Shown here: piece after piece, positions 19,628-29,308 of the stretch
How positions within the stretch are numbered: position 1 is the first letter of the stretch
Layout: the number at the start of each line of letters is the position of its first letter
Assembly: GCA_963740205.1 (NCBI GenBank)
Contig: CAVUDD010000005.1
Span: 124,001-188,000 of the forward strand
DNA: 64,000 bases
Direction of reading: 5' to 3'
Source: UBA2137 sp963740205
GTDB taxonomy: Bacteria; Pseudomonadota; Alphaproteobacteria; Micavibrionales; Micavibrionaceae
Made by a program: the position numbers and the translations under genes
Notes under the pieces: model-generated
Told to the model about the DNA's origin: nothing
The model's database searches: none
The model's input: only the letters and a program-made list of their open reading frames with translations

Positions 19628-19692
19628 ATAAAACTCTCTTACACATAATTTTTATTTTTTTATAATTATGTAATTACAAATTTTAAGGTGGT

Positions 19693-20604
19693 TTGCAACT
19701 TAAATTTCCTACTATGTTTTTGTTACGAATTGGTTATAAGCTGGTTTGTAGAATAACCAACGCATATAGGGATAATAAAAAAGTGGTATTCAATTCGGTT
19801 GATTTCTCGCCTTATATTGAAAAGCTGATTGCGTTTTTCAATCTTATTAATACGCCATTAGGCCTTCTTTTTATTGTTACCCTTTTCGGGTTCTTGCGCT
19901 CACGTTTTTTGATACGTCAGGCTCTATCCAAAAACATCTTTCCTGGTACTCAAGCTACGCTGAGTGAAACACTTTACCAACCAACTGGTGAGATTAACCC
20001 TGCAACAGGTGGTGAATTTTTTGACCAGAAAATCAGAACAGTAAATCACGCCATAGATATTGGTCTAATTTTTCACCCCTCTATGCGTGAACAAGTCATG
20101 GGGTATTTAAGAAAAGCAGCACAGAAATGCGAGGGTGAGGACATTGTTGTTTTTCAAAAACTCTATGCGAGTAAGGCATTTACAAAAAAGGGGATGCAAA
20201 CAACACGCGAAAGAATATCGCGTCGATGGAAAAATTATTTTGGTGAATTACTAAATACCTCACATATCGAAGTGCGTAGCCGCGCTCCACGAGAAAAATT
20301 TATCGGTCAGAATGTTTTTCTGATTATGGTCAACGAGAAATTATCTCGTACACAGCAAATCCGCATATTCATTATTCCAGGTAATTGGTTGTCGAGTAAC
20401 TCTATTCCACCTTTTGCGGATGTACGTTTTGAAAATCCTGATGGCTCATTTTCACATGATGAACATCACGCAGAAAGCATTCGTTGGAGATCAAACCAGA
20501 AAATTGTTGAAGCACTCAAAGAAGATAAACGCTTGTTTGAAGACTGCCGTGTAGAATTTTACACGGGCGAGAGTCTTTACGTAGAGCCACCAAAAATTAA
20601 ATAA
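19693..20604 (+). CDS. Hypothetical protein with one membrane segment
   Basis: I do not recognise this 303-residue protein. Residues 45-75 are hydrophobic ('FFNLINTPLGLLFIVTLFGF'), and the remainder is soluble and basic, with an Arg-rich stretch near residues 165-205. The first possible start is a TTG at 19693; an ATG at 19714 is an alternative, and no convincing ribosome site favours either. A terminator follows at once. It lies between the M32 carboxypeptidase and a small lipoprotein, both on the other strand. Confidence 0.65.
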   Translation: MQLKFPTMFLLRIGYKLVCRITNAYRDNKKVVFNSVDFSPYIEKLIAFFNLINTPLGLLFIVTLFGFLRSRFLIRQALSKNIFPGTQATLSETLYQPTGEINPATGGEFFDQKIRTVNHAIDIGLIFHPSMREQVMGYLRKAAQKCEGEDIVVFQKLYASKAFTKKGMQTTRERISRRWKNYFGELLNTSHIEVRSRAPREKFIGQNVFLIMVNEKLSRTQQIRIFIIPGNWLSSNSIPPFADVRFENPDGSFSHDEHHAESIRWRSNQKIVEALKEDKRLFEDCRVEFYTGESLYVEPPKIK

Positions 20605-20605
20605 T

Positions 20606-20639
20606 AAAAAAGCCGCCTGCAAAACAGACGGCTTTTTTT
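20606..20639 (+). terminator. Rho-independent terminator of the 19693 gene
   Basis: AAAAGCCGCCTG pairs with CAGACGGCTTTT (one mismatch) around a five-base loop and is followed by a run of T. It begins immediately after the stop codon. Confidence 0.8.
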
Positions 20640-20660
20640 GAATTTAAAAAATAAGATTAT

Positions 20661-20784
20661 TTATTTTGATGCATCTGAAAATACAACATCACCTTGTTGT
20701 GAAGTTGTTGTACCTTGGCTGTGCTTCACAAGCAGAAACAGCAGTCAAAACAGCGATACAAGCTAAAACGCTAAGTACTCTCAT
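20661..20784 (-). CDS. Small lipoprotein, about 40 aa, one-base frameshift
   Basis: Reading the minus strand, an ATG at 20784 preceded by TAAGGAG (a good ribosome site) opens 'MRVLSVLACIAVLTAVSAC', a lipoprotein signal peptide with a 'VSAC' lipobox. The frame then meets a stop, but removing one base in the CCAAGG run (20713-20718) continues to a natural stop at 20661, giving a 40-residue protein with a Gly/Thr/Ser/Gln-rich tail 'GTTTSQQGDVVFSDASK'. The protein is too short for most gene callers. It may resemble the short entericidin-like or similar lipoproteins, but I cannot name a family. The extra base is probably a sequence error. Confidence 0.6.
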
Positions 20785-20923
20785 TAGTCTCACTCCTTAG
20801 TAGGTTTTCTTAATTTTTCCACTTATATAGCTAAGTGAATAAAAACACTAACAAAATTTCAACTTTTTAAAAATAATAATGAAAATTATTTGGGATAATA
20901 ATGATTCATGCTAGGGCTAATAT

Positions 20924-21499
20924 ATGTTCTTACAGAAATTCGCCTTAGCAACAATCCATCATGGGGTCGATTTAAACAAAATTGACCAAGAACATGATAT
21001 TGAATTGCGTCAATTTCTAGAAACCTTTTTACGATTTCAGCAGCACAATGAAGAAGCCGCAGAAGTTCCTCTTTATTTTAAGTTCAAAGCTTATGAACCT
21101 TACAGCTTTACTTTAAGAATATCGCAAGAGGGAGAGGTTTCAGACCCTTTTGTGTTTCTACGTTTTCGATCTGAAGCATTACTAGGGAAAGACATGGAAA
21201 CATACATTAACGCTTGTTACCAAAGAGACCGGGTTGGTTATCCAAGTAGTGGGCAAAGAAGATTAGAAGATCAAAGAAGGCGTGAGACACATATAAGGTT
21301 GGCCGAGAAAATTATTGACGTCTTTAAGGCACATAAGCTGGTGTTTGATGGTGTAGAAAACAGCGAGATTATACCGAAAATGAGAATTTTAATTGCGAGA
21401 ATGGCTCAATTTCATCCTAAATTGGAAATGAGAGAAGCTTCAAACAGTGCCTCTGACCATATTCGCTCTCACTTGCAAAACGGACCTATTGGCCCATGA
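20924..21499 (+). CDS. Hypothetical protein, 191 aa
   Basis: I do not recognise this protein. It is soluble, with no signal peptide; it is rich in Arg, Glu and aromatic residues ('QFLETFLRFQQHNEEAAEVP', 'RRLEDQRRRETHIRLAEK'), consistent with a mostly helical fold. Its 3' end overlaps the convergent rhodanese gene by 14 bases (21486-21499). A short AGGG element lies upstream of the ATG. Confidence 0.55.
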   Translation: MFLQKFALATIHHGVDLNKIDQEHDIELRQFLETFLRFQQHNEEAAEVPLYFKFKAYEPYSFTLRISQEGEVSDPFVFLRFRSEALLGKDMETYINACYQRDRVGYPSSGQRRLEDQRRRETHIRLAEKIIDVFKAHKLVFDGVENSEIIPKMRILIARMAQFHPKLEMREASNSASDHIRSHLQNGPIGP

Positions 21500-21896
21500 A
21501 TTTCTGTACTGATTTTTGAGCTTCCGACATAAGAACTGCCATATCGTTGTCTGAAGGATCTGTATTGTTACCTTCAACATCCGCTCCGCAAGATTTACAG
21601 CCCTGCATCCCACCATCGATAACTGTAAGATTTTTAATTCCAGCTTGTGAGAGATACTCGGCCGCCTTCATCGCGCGCCCACCCATTTTGCAAAGAACAT
21701 AAATTTCACTCTCTGGCTTATTCTGAAGTGATGTCACGTCTAATTTGTGCAAAGGCATCTGAGTGTGTTCGGCAGAGAGGCAATACGCGTCCATTTCCGC
21801 TTGTGAACGGACATCAAGAATAAGGGCATCACCCAAAGAATTATCCTTAAGTTTTTGAGTGAAATCCTCAGCACTGATAACTTTAATTTCTGACAT
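21486..21896 (-). CDS. Rhodanese-like domain protein
   Basis: A 136-residue single-domain rhodanese. The Asp-Val-Arg block 'LILDVRSQAEMDA' and the active-site loop 'YVLCKMGGRAMKAA' with its catalytic Cys are present. Rhodaneses move sulfane sulfur or act as sulfur carriers; the acceptor is unknown. I chose the ATG at 21896 because the preceding 47 codons read through the end of the exchanger gene and lack conserved features. It starts two bases after the stop of the CaCA exchanger, so the two are likely co-transcribed. Confidence 0.88.
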   Translation of the reverse strand: MSEIKVISAEDFTQKLKDNSLGDALILDVRSQAEMDAYCLSAEHTQMPLHKLDVTSLQNKPESEIYVLCKMGGRAMKAAEYLSQAGIKNLTVIDGGMQGCKSCGADVEGNNTDPSDNDMAVLMSEAQKSVQKFMGQ

Positions 21897-21898
21897 TT

Positions 21899-22888
21899 TT
21901 ATCCCATCGCCTGAAAACCAAGATAGCCCATATAGGCTGCATAGGCGGCCAGAAACATAACACCTTCCCACCGCACAATTTTCCAGTTTGTCGCACTTAC
22001 GAACATTACTGCTATGACGGCTGCCAGCATCACCCAAATATCCAGATGTATGACTTCTGGCGGAACATCAAATGGCTTAATTATCGCTGTCACTCCTAAT
22101 ATCCCAAGTATATTATAGATATTCGAGCCAATAATATTACCATATGCCATATCACCCTGCTTTTTAAGGGCAGCCATTAAAGAGGCTACAAGCTCTGGGA
22201 GCGATGTTCCGATTGCCACAATGGTCAATCCAATAATTGTATCAGAAATTCCAAAATTTGTTGCCAGTTCAACACTTCCAGAAACCAAGTATTTAGCTCC
22301 CAAAAACGTTAAAAACAGCCCAAAAATAAATTGAATAATAGCGTATGGAAAAGTTTCCTTAAAACCAGGAATAGTAACGGTCGACACTCCCTCTTCATCA
22401 GCATCAAGCTCAGTTTTGCCAACTTGGCTTGATTGCGTTTTCCCTCGTTTTTCAAGCCAGATGGAAAATCCTATATAGAAGGCGAGCACAAGCAAGAAAA
22501 CTATCCCTGACGCCCGTGTAAAATGACCTGTCAAAACAATTATAACCATAACCAAGGTCGCCAAGACCATAAAGACACCGTCTTTTTTAAAGGCGCTCTT
22601 ATCACAAACAAGTGGTATTATTACCGCGGTAGCGCCAAGAATAAGAAGAATATTGGCAATGTTTGATCCAATAACGTTACCAATCGCAATCCCAGGTTTT
22701 CCTTCTAATGCGGCTAATACACTTGTAATCAACTCGGGGGTAGATGTCCCGAAGCCAACAAGAATAAGTCCAATAAGAAGAGGTGAAATATTAAGCTTAC
22801 GCGCAATATTTACTGCGCCATTAACCAGAGATTCCCCCCCGAAAAAGAGAAGAACAAGACCACCAATTATAGAAAGTGCAATTATCAT
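21899..22888 (-). CDS. CaCA-family sodium/calcium exchanger
   Basis: This 329-residue protein has about ten membrane segments arranged as two inverted halves, each with an alpha-repeat: 'GFGTSTPELITSVLAAL' in the first and 'AIGTSLPELVASLMAAL' in the second. These are the ion-binding repeats of the CaCA superfamily (K+-dependent Na+/Ca2+ exchanger type, like E. coli YrbG). An acidic loop separates the halves. It probably exchanges Ca2+ for Na+ or K+ at the inner membrane. Confidence 0.92.
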   Translation of the reverse strand: MIIALSIIGGLVLLFFGGESLVNGAVNIARKLNISPLLIGLILVGFGTSTPELITSVLAALEGKPGIAIGNVIGSNIANILLILGATAVIIPLVCDKSAFKKDGVFMVLATLVMVIIVLTGHFTRASGIVFLLVLAFYIGFSIWLEKRGKTQSSQVGKTELDADEEGVSTVTIPGFKETFPYAIIQFIFGLFLTFLGAKYLVSGSVELATNFGISDTIIGLTIVAIGTSLPELVASLMAALKKQGDMAYGNIIGSNIYNILGILGVTAIIKPFDVPPEVIHLDIWVMLAAVIAVMFVSATNWKIVRWEGVMFLAAYAAYMGYLGFQAMG

Positions 22889-22978
22889 AACGAGCGAGTG
22901 TAAGCGCTATGAGTTATTCTATAAAGAGCTAAATAGCATGTTCATACCTTTTTAAGAGGTTTTATGCGATAATGGATA

Positions 22979-23230
22979 ATGTTTTGGAAAAAGAAAAAAC
23001 CTAAATTGACGGAACGTGAAGCCTTGCTTGAAGAAGCTAGGAAGAATGCGCGCTCTGCGCGTGAAGCAATAGGTGAAGAAAGGTTGTCCCAGCTTGCCGA
23101 AGCTATTGCAGGGAACAAGGCCGAAACACCTATTTCACCTATGGAAGAAGCGGAAAAGATACTCATTCATATGAATAAGGAAAAAGTCGGTGATCATTTA
23201 CTTGCCCTTATCCGTGAAAAATCCTCTTAA
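22979..23230 (+). CDS. Small hypothetical protein, 83 aa, basic N-terminus
   Basis: An 83-residue soluble protein. It begins 'MFWKKKKPKLTEREALLEEARK', then an amphipathic helical region, and ends 'GDHLLALIREKSS'. Lys- and Glu-rich helices suggest a small helical or membrane-associated protein. No family is recognised. It lies between the exchanger (divergent) and the acyl-CoA dehydrogenase. Confidence 0.5.
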   Translation: MFWKKKKPKLTEREALLEEARKNARSAREAIGEERLSQLAEAIAGNKAETPISPMEEAEKILIHMNKEKVGDHLLALIREKSS

Positions 23231-23302
23231 GTCTTTTAAAACTCAACAATTGCGCTATATTTATTAACTTGAAATACATCCCTATTTTAGGAGCCTCACC
23301 AC

Positions 23303-25110
23303 ATGCCTGTCTACCAAGCCCCCCTTGATGATATCCGCTTTGTTCTAAACGAATTAATACAAGCCGAGGAACTTGCAAATCTTCCTGGTTACGAAGAAAC
23401 AGCGTCTCCTGAACTCGTTGATCAAATTTTAGAAGAAGGCGCCAAAGTTTGTCAGGATGTTCTTTTCCCCTCAACATGAGCGGTGACGAAGAAGGGTGTA
23501 AAATTGAAAACGGGGTAGTGACAACGCCTAAAGGATTTAAAGAAGCCTATGATTTGTTTTCAGAAAGTGGTTGGTGTGGTGTTGCCTGTGACCCTCAATA
23601 TGGCGGGATGGGACTTCCGCAAACTGTAAACTTTGTTATGCAGGAACTTATTTGCTCCGCAAATATGTCATTCGGCATGTACCCAGGATTATCTGCTGGT
23701 GCTTATGATGCAATTTACTTGCACGGCACACAGGAACAAAAAGATTTATATCTTCCCAAAATTGTTGAGGGAAAATGGTCAGGAACAATGAACCTGACCG
23801 AGCCACATTGTGGAACTGATTTAGGTCTTATTAGAACTAAAGCTGAGCACATGGAGGGCGAAAAAGATGCCTTTGAGATTACAGGTCAGAAAATTTACAT
23901 TTCAGCGGGTGAGCATGATCTAACAGAAAATATTGTCCATCTGGTTCTCGCCCGCCTTCCTGATGCGCCAGAAGGTGTGAAGGGAATTTCACTATTTGTA
24001 GTTCCTAAATTCTTACCAAAAGAAGAAAATGGCGACTGGGTTCCCGGTGCGCGCAATTCCGTTACTTGTGCCTCAATTGAACACAAGATGGGAATTAAGG
24101 CCTCTGCCACATGCGTAATGGTTTTTGAAAAAGCTAAGGGATGGCTTGTTGGTGAACCACATAAAGGTTTGAAGGCAATGTTTACCATGATGAATGCAGC
24201 ACGTCTCGGGGTTGCCATGCAAGGCCTAGGTATTGCCGAAGTTGCTTATCAAAATGGTTTAGCATACGCAAAGGATAGACTTCAAATGCGCGCGCTTGAC
24301 GGTGCAAAATATCCAGATAAACCAGCGGATCCGATTATAGTTCACCCAGATGTGCGTAGAATGTTGCTAACAGGCAAAGCGTTTACCGAAGGTGCGCGCG
24401 CTCTTGTTTTGATGACAGGCATGCAGTTGGACAAGGCTGAAAAATCAGAAGACGAGCATGAAAAAGAGGCGTCCGAGGATTTTGTGGCTTTGCTCACGCC
24501 GATCCTTAAGGCTTACTTCACCGACATGGGCTTTGACGTTGCCTCCATGGCCATGCAGGTTCATGGTGGTGCTGGTTATATTTGGGAATATGGCGTCGAA
24601 CAATATGCGCGCGATGCACGTATTGCCATGATTTACGAAGGCACGAACGGTATTCAGGCGCTCGATTTGGTCGGACGTAAAATGGGTCAAAATTTTGGAC
24701 GTAACTTACGTCGCTTCTTCCACCCGGTTTCTGATTATATTGAGAAAAACCAAGCCAACGAAAAAATGGGGGAGTTCATCTTCCCGCTTGCAAAGGCCTT
24801 TGCAAAATTACAGCAATCAACAGCAATGGTTGCACAACGCGGGCTCAAAGACCCCGTTGAGGCTGGCGCAGCCTCCAGCGATTATCTTCGCCAATTTGCA
24901 CTTGTTGCCATGGCATATGTCTGGGCATTAATGGCAGAAAAGGCGATGGAAAAACTGGAAAGTGGTGAAGGCGACAAGGCTTTTTACGAGAGCAAATTGC
25001 ACACAGCACGTTTCTTTATGACACGTATGTTGCCAGAAGGTGACGCGCGTTTCAAAATGGTTATGGCTGGCGCAGAACCTTTGATGGCTATGCCCGCTGA
25101 CGGATTTTAA
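23303..25110 (+). CDS. Acyl-CoA dehydrogenase, one-base deletion in a C-run
   Basis: This FAD enzyme introduces the first double bond in beta-oxidation. The ATG at 23303 follows TAGGAG and opens 'MPVYQAPLDDIRFVLNEL', an N-terminal domain typical of the 600-residue class with an extra C-terminal domain. The frame ends at a TGA at 23477, while the rest of the protein continues in the next frame. Adding one C to the C4 run at 23467-23470 joins them as 'CQDVLFPLNMSGDEEG' and gives a 602-residue protein. 'YEGTNGIQALDLVGRKM' and 'HGGAGYIWEYGVEQYARDAR' are conserved blocks. The break is most likely a homopolymer sequence error. Confidence 0.9.
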
Positions 25111-25168
25111 TAAGTTGACATAACAATATATTTCCTTTATTTTCTTCCACAAAATAAGGAGAATACCC

Positions 25169-25441
25169 ATGGAAATGTCATTAGCAGAAAAAGTACAGGC
25201 AGTAGTAAGAGAAACGGGAAAAGGAATTCCTACAAATTTAGGTTCTGTTTTTGAGGTATATTGTATCTACCATGGTCATACGAACAGCCCTGATGATGTA
25301 CAAGGTGCCTCTCACTATTTTAAATATAGCAAAGCTGGATGTGGTATTCCTGATGAGAGACCTCTGAACGATGTAAATGCTGCTTTTTTAAATGATAAAG
25401 CAGATGAAATTTTGGGATTAGCCCCTGCCGAACCTGCCTAG
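25169..25441 (+). CDS. Hypothetical protein, 90 aa
   Basis: A small soluble protein starting 'MEMSLAEKVQAVVRETG'. It contains three Cys/His positions ('YCIYHGHTN', 'KAGCGIPDE') but no complete zinc motif that I can recognise. A good ribosome site AAGGAG precedes the ATG. It is followed by its own terminator, so it may be a single-gene unit. Confidence 0.55.
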   Translation: MEMSLAEKVQAVVRETGKGIPTNLGSVFEVYCIYHGHTNSPDDVQGASHYFKYSKAGCGIPDERPLNDVNAAFLNDKADEILGLAPAEPA

Positions 25442-25455
25442 CTAATAATTCTTAC

Positions 25456-25482
25456 AAACGACCTTCTTTAGGTCGTTTTTTT
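25456..25482 (+). terminator. Rho-independent terminator after the 90-aa gene
   Basis: AAACGACCT and AGGTCGTTT form a nine-base stem around TCTTT, followed by a run of seven T. It separates the 90-residue protein from panC. Confidence 0.85.
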
Positions 25483-25522
25483 ATTGCTCGCTTTTTATGT
25501 TCAAGTTTTTTAAAACGAATAC

Positions 25523-26350
25523 ATGAAAATTCTTCGAACATTAGATGATTTAAAGAACTGGCGAGACGGTATTAATGAATCCATTGGTTTTGTGCCGACC
25601 ATGGGCGCCCTCCATGAAGGCCACTTATCTTTATGCAGAAAAGCCAGAGAGGATAATGACATTGTTATTGCCTCTGTCTTTGTCAATCCAACACAATTTG
25701 CACCACATGAAGATTTTGATGCCTACCCTCGCACCCTTGAGAAAGACTCTGCACTTTTGAAAAGCGAGGGCGTTGAAGCAATTTGGGCACCTACATCGGA
25801 TATTATGTACCCGCAGGGTTATGTAACAACCATCCACTTAGACGGAATTACACAAGTCCTTGAGGGTGAATTTCGTCCAACACATTTTGATGGTGTCACA
25901 ACCGTCGTTGCCAAATTATTCGGGCAAATTCAGCCAACGCGCGCTTATTTTGGCGAGAAGGATTATCAGCAACTACAAATCATCAAGCGCATGGTGACTG
26001 ATTTGAACATCGCAACAGAGATTGTTGGTTGCCCTATAGTGCGTGATGAAAAAGGCTTGGCACTCTCATCTCGCAACGCCTATTTAAGTGAGGAAGAATT
26101 AAATATAGCGCGCCAATTAAATGTTTTGATTAATTCTGCCAAAACGCGTTTAGAAAATTCAAATGTCGAAGATGTAGAGAATTCTATTGCGGAGGAAATG
26201 CTCAAAATAGGATTTAATAAAATCGATTATATCGCCATCCGTAATGCAGAAAATTTACAGCCCATTCAGAATTTAAGTACAGAAAATGCGCGTATACTTG
26301 CAGCAGCCTTCCTCAATAAAACACGTCTGATTGACAATATGCCCCTCTAA
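25523..26350 (+). CDS. panC: Pantothenate synthetase PanC
   Basis: PanC joins pantoate and beta-alanine with ATP to make pantothenate, the coenzyme A precursor. The 275-residue protein has the nucleotidyltransferase motif 'MGALHEGHLSL' and the conserved 'FVNPTQFAPHEDFDAYPRT' and 'FGEKDYQQL' blocks. It is normal in length. panB is not adjacent. The ABC exporter cluster starts 16 bases downstream. Confidence 0.95.
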   Translation: MKILRTLDDLKNWRDGINESIGFVPTMGALHEGHLSLCRKAREDNDIVIASVFVNPTQFAPHEDFDAYPRTLEKDSALLKSEGVEAIWAPTSDIMYPQGYVTTIHLDGITQVLEGEFRPTHFDGVTTVVAKLFGQIQPTRAYFGEKDYQQLQIIKRMVTDLNIATEIVGCPIVRDEKGLALSSRNAYLSEEELNIARQLNVLINSAKTRLENSNVEDVENSIAEEMLKIGFNKIDYIAIRNAENLQPIQNLSTENARILAAAFLNKTRLIDNMPL

Positions 26351-26366
26351 CGACAAACTGCGTTTT

Positions 26367-27359
26367 ATGCATGCGTTAGCCGTTGATAATCTCAAAAAAT
26401 CTTTTCAAACAAAAAAATCAAAAAATGGTTTTAAAGGTGTTGTCTCAACATTTTTTAAGCCCGATTGGCAAATGGTAGAGGCTCTTCGCGGTATAAGCTT
26501 TGATATTGAGCAAGGTCAACGCGTGGCCTTTATCGGTCCCAATGGAGCAGGAAAATCAACCACCATCAAAATTCTATCTGGAATTTTACAGCCTAGTTCG
26601 GGTGACGTTTTAGTTGGAGGTTTTAAACCTTGGGCAGAGCGTGAAAAGCTAGCCTATAAAATTGGTACAGTTTTTGGACAACGATCCCAGCTTTGGTATC
26701 ACCTACCAGCTCAAGACAGCTTTCGTCTTCTTGCAAGTGCATATGATATTGATGAGGAGACATACAAAAGGCGCATTCAAATCCTGACGGATTCTTTTGA
26801 AATAGGCGATCTTCTTGATAAACCCGTAAGGCAAATGTCCCTTGGACAGCGTATGCGTTGTGAGATTGTTGCAAGTTTCATTCATAAACCTTCAATTCTT
26901 TTTCTTGATGAGCCAACAGTTGGTTTGGATGTTTCCGCCAAGGCGGTCATCCGTGATCTTGTTTATGAATCATCACGCGAGGACGGCACAACGGTTCTTC
27001 TAACGTCACATGATACAGGCGATATGGAGCGGGTTTGTGACCGCGTTATTCTTATTGATGAGGGACAAATTATCATTGATGATAAGGTCTCAAAGTTACG
27101 TTCGAATTATATCCGTAAAAAAGTTGTGACCCTTAATACCAAAGAAGAAAATATCACTTTGAAAATGACGGGGGTTAAAAATATTGAGCATTCAGCGCAC
27201 TCATTAACAGTTGAGGTTGACACACAAAAACAATCAGTAGAGGCCGTCATCCAAAGGGCGATGACCCAATCAACATTAAGAGACATCAGCGTTGAAGACC
27301 CCCCTATGGAAGATGTTATCAAGGCAATTTATGCCAAAACAAAGAAAAAGACAGCCTGA
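26367..27359 (+). CDS. ABC transporter ATP-binding protein (ABC-2 / DrrA type)
   Basis: A 330-residue nucleotide-binding protein. The Walker A 'GPNGAGKSTT', signature 'MSLGQRMRCEI' (LSGGQ variant) and Walker B 'ILFLDEPTVGLD' are in order. A C-terminal extension follows the ATPase core, as in ATPases paired with ABC-2 permeases of the viologen/daunorubicin-exporter type. I chose the ATG at 26367 because upstream codons overlap panC and carry nothing conserved. The next gene overlaps its stop in TGATG. Confidence 0.9.
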   Translation: MHALAVDNLKKSFQTKKSKNGFKGVVSTFFKPDWQMVEALRGISFDIEQGQRVAFIGPNGAGKSTTIKILSGILQPSSGDVLVGGFKPWAEREKLAYKIGTVFGQRSQLWYHLPAQDSFRLLASAYDIDEETYKRRIQILTDSFEIGDLLDKPVRQMSLGQRMRCEIVASFIHKPSILFLDEPTVGLDVSAKAVIRDLVYESSREDGTTVLLTSHDTGDMERVCDRVILIDEGQIIIDDKVSKLRSNYIRKKVVTLNTKEENITLKMTGVKNIEHSAHSLTVEVDTQKQSVEAVIQRAMTQSTLRDISVEDPPMEDVIKAIYAKTKKKTA

Positions 27360-28156
27360 TGATCTCGGTACGTAAAATTTATGTTTTTGCCTCAACTTCA
27401 TTTCGAGATCATACGTCACACCGTCTCAAACTAACCGTACGGTTTTTCATGTGCGTGTTTTTTATGTTTGTCTTTATTGAGTTCTGGGAGTTGATTGCCC
27501 GCGAAGGTTTGATTGATATTCCTTTTCCTGTTGCGGATATCTGTTGGTATACATCACTTACACAAATGATGTTATTCATGTCACCTCGCTTGTTCATGAC
27601 CATTGAAGAGGATGTTCGCAGTGGTGACATTGCTTACTCGCTTATTCGCCCTATGCCCTATTTATGGATGCGCATAAGCGAGGGCATTGGGGCGATGACC
27701 GCAAACACACTTATTTATTACACCTTAGGAATCACTTTTGTTTATTTCTATATTGGCGAACTTCCGTCAGGTGGACTAGCCGCCTTGGTAACCGCCCTCT
27801 TCTTCTTATATTTTGGATCCATCCTTCATATTCTTTATCAGGCCATGGCTGGAATAACAGCGTTATGGTTGCAAGATGCTGAAGCAATTTACCGTATTTA
27901 CCAAAAGGTTCTTATTGTACTTGGTGGGCTTTATATGCCCCTTACACTCTATCCTGACTGGTTGCAAACATGGGCATTTCTGACACCTGTTGTTGCCATG
28001 ATGTATGGCCCTGTACAATTTGTTCTTGGCGAAAACTCCCCCCTTAATATTCAAACCTTAAGCCTAATGATGATGGCATGGTTTGGTTTTTCAATTCTTT
28101 TAATGAACATAATTTATCGTTCTTGTGTCGCGAGGTTAGAAATCAATGGGGGATAA
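27359..28156 (+). CDS. ABC-2 family permease, first subunit
   Basis: This 265-residue protein has six hydrophobic segments and the 'EEDVRSGDIAYSLIRPMPY' motif between the second and third, a feature of the family of ABC-2 permeases that work with DrrA-like ATPases. The start overlaps the ATPase stop, and its end overlaps the next permease, so all three are one operon. The substrate is unknown. Confidence 0.85.
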   Translation: MISVRKIYVFASTSFRDHTSHRLKLTVRFFMCVFFMFVFIEFWELIAREGLIDIPFPVADICWYTSLTQMMLFMSPRLFMTIEEDVRSGDIAYSLIRPMPYLWMRISEGIGAMTANTLIYYTLGITFVYFYIGELPSGGLAALVTALFFLYFGSILHILYQAMAGITALWLQDAEAIYRIYQKVLIVLGGLYMPLTLYPDWLQTWAFLTPVVAMMYGPVQFVLGENSPLNIQTLSLMMMAWFGFSILLMNIIYRSCVARLEINGG

Positions 28157-28931
28157 TATCCGCTACGCTCTTGATATGCTCAAGACCAATATGAAAGCCG
28201 CGGCAACGATGAAGACGACTTATCTCATCCGCTCGATATTCAACATTACAAATCACACAATTTATTTATGCATGTGGGTAGTCATTTTTGACCGCATTCC
28301 ATCAATAGGTGGATGGCAGGTACAGCATATTATGCTTGCTTATGGAGTTGGAATTTTTTCTTGGGGTCTTATTTCTTTTTTGGCATTTGGTATCCGAACA
28401 CTTCCCAGACAAATTGACCAAGGTGAGTTAGATACATATCTTACGCAGCCAAAGCCAGTCTTGCTCAATATTGCCCTTGGCACTACACAAGCTGCTGGTC
28501 CGCCAGAGATGGTCTTTGGAACAATTGTACTGGCCATTGCAGGTTATATGGCAGGCGTATCGCTGATCATGCTGGCATTTCTAGCTATATGCTGTTCGAT
28601 TGTGTTTGCTTCGCTCGTTCTTGCCTATGGTTCGCTCGGGTTTTGGCTTAAGGATTTTCACGGAAGCGCAGAGGAAATTTATTTTAATTTCTTTATCATG
28701 GCTACGCGCCCCGAGGCAGTCTTTAGTGGTTGGATGTTGGTAATTGTTTTGACCGTTATGCCTATATCATTTATGACCCATATCCCGCTCCATGCATTGC
28801 TTGACGACAGCCTTCCTGCTCTTGTTTTTGCAATTGCAGGAACATTTTTCTGTGCAGCAAGTGCGTATGCTATTTTCTCCGCTGGACTTAAACGTTATGA
28901 GTCAGGAAATAGATTTGGTGTTCGGGGGTGA
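28146..28931 (+). CDS. ABC-2 family permease, second subunit
   Basis: A 261-residue membrane protein homologous to its neighbour. It has six hydrophobic segments and the same motif with 'PRQIDQGELDTYLTQPKPV'. The two permeases and the ATPase form a complete exporter. Members of this family move antibiotics, lipids or other hydrophobic compounds; which one is used here cannot be told. Confidence 0.85.
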   Translation: MGDNIRYALDMLKTNMKAAATMKTTYLIRSIFNITNHTIYLCMWVVIFDRIPSIGGWQVQHIMLAYGVGIFSWGLISFLAFGIRTLPRQIDQGELDTYLTQPKPVLLNIALGTTQAAGPPEMVFGTIVLAIAGYMAGVSLIMLAFLAICCSIVFASLVLAYGSLGFWLKDFHGSAEEIYFNFFIMATRPEAVFSGWMLVIVLTVMPISFMTHIPLHALLDDSLPALVFAIAGTFFCAASAYAIFSAGLKRYESGNRFGVRG

Positions 28932-28996
28932 TTTTTCTCACGAATCATCTATATTATTTATTCAATAATATTCTAATATAAGGATTCTTTAAGGAT

Positions 28997-29299
28997 ATGG
29001 ACTTAGATACAGCCACAGCGAAAATCAAAGAAAAGATGCAGTTTGCACCTCACATAAGTGCCCGCGTCAAATTCGATTTCAAAGATGACGGATTAATATT
29101 CATCGATTCGACACAAACACCTGTAGAAGTAAGCCACGAAGATCAGGAATCAGATGTAACGCTGATATGTAGTCTTGATACATTCGAAGGATTTTTGAAC
29201 GGTACAAAAGATCCCAATATTGCCTTTATGATGGGTAACCTTAAAGTCAAAGGCTCTATGTCCTTGGCGTTAAAACTCAACTCGGTTCTTGAAGACTAG
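28997..29299 (+). CDS. SCP2 sterol-carrier domain protein
   Basis: This 100-residue protein has the hallmarks of the SCP2 fold, including 'DVTLICSLDTFEGFLNGTKDP' (a typical core segment with Asp/Leu and Gly) and 'AFMMGNLKVKGSMSLALKLNSVL' at the C-terminus. SCP2 domains bind lipids or acyl-CoA. It is followed by a thioesterase gene after nine bases, and lies in a region with several fatty-acid genes. Confidence 0.88.
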   Translation: MDLDTATAKIKEKMQFAPHISARVKFDFKDDGLIFIDSTQTPVEVSHEDQESDVTLICSLDTFEGFLNGTKDPNIAFMMGNLKVKGSMSLALKLNSVLED

Positions 29300-29308
29300 G
29301 CTTAATGC

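Noticed and set aside
19628..19692. AT-rich stretch after the M32 carboxypeptidase start, considered as a tRNA or small RNA
   Set aside because: No cloverleaf or stable stem was found; it looks like a plain promoter region.
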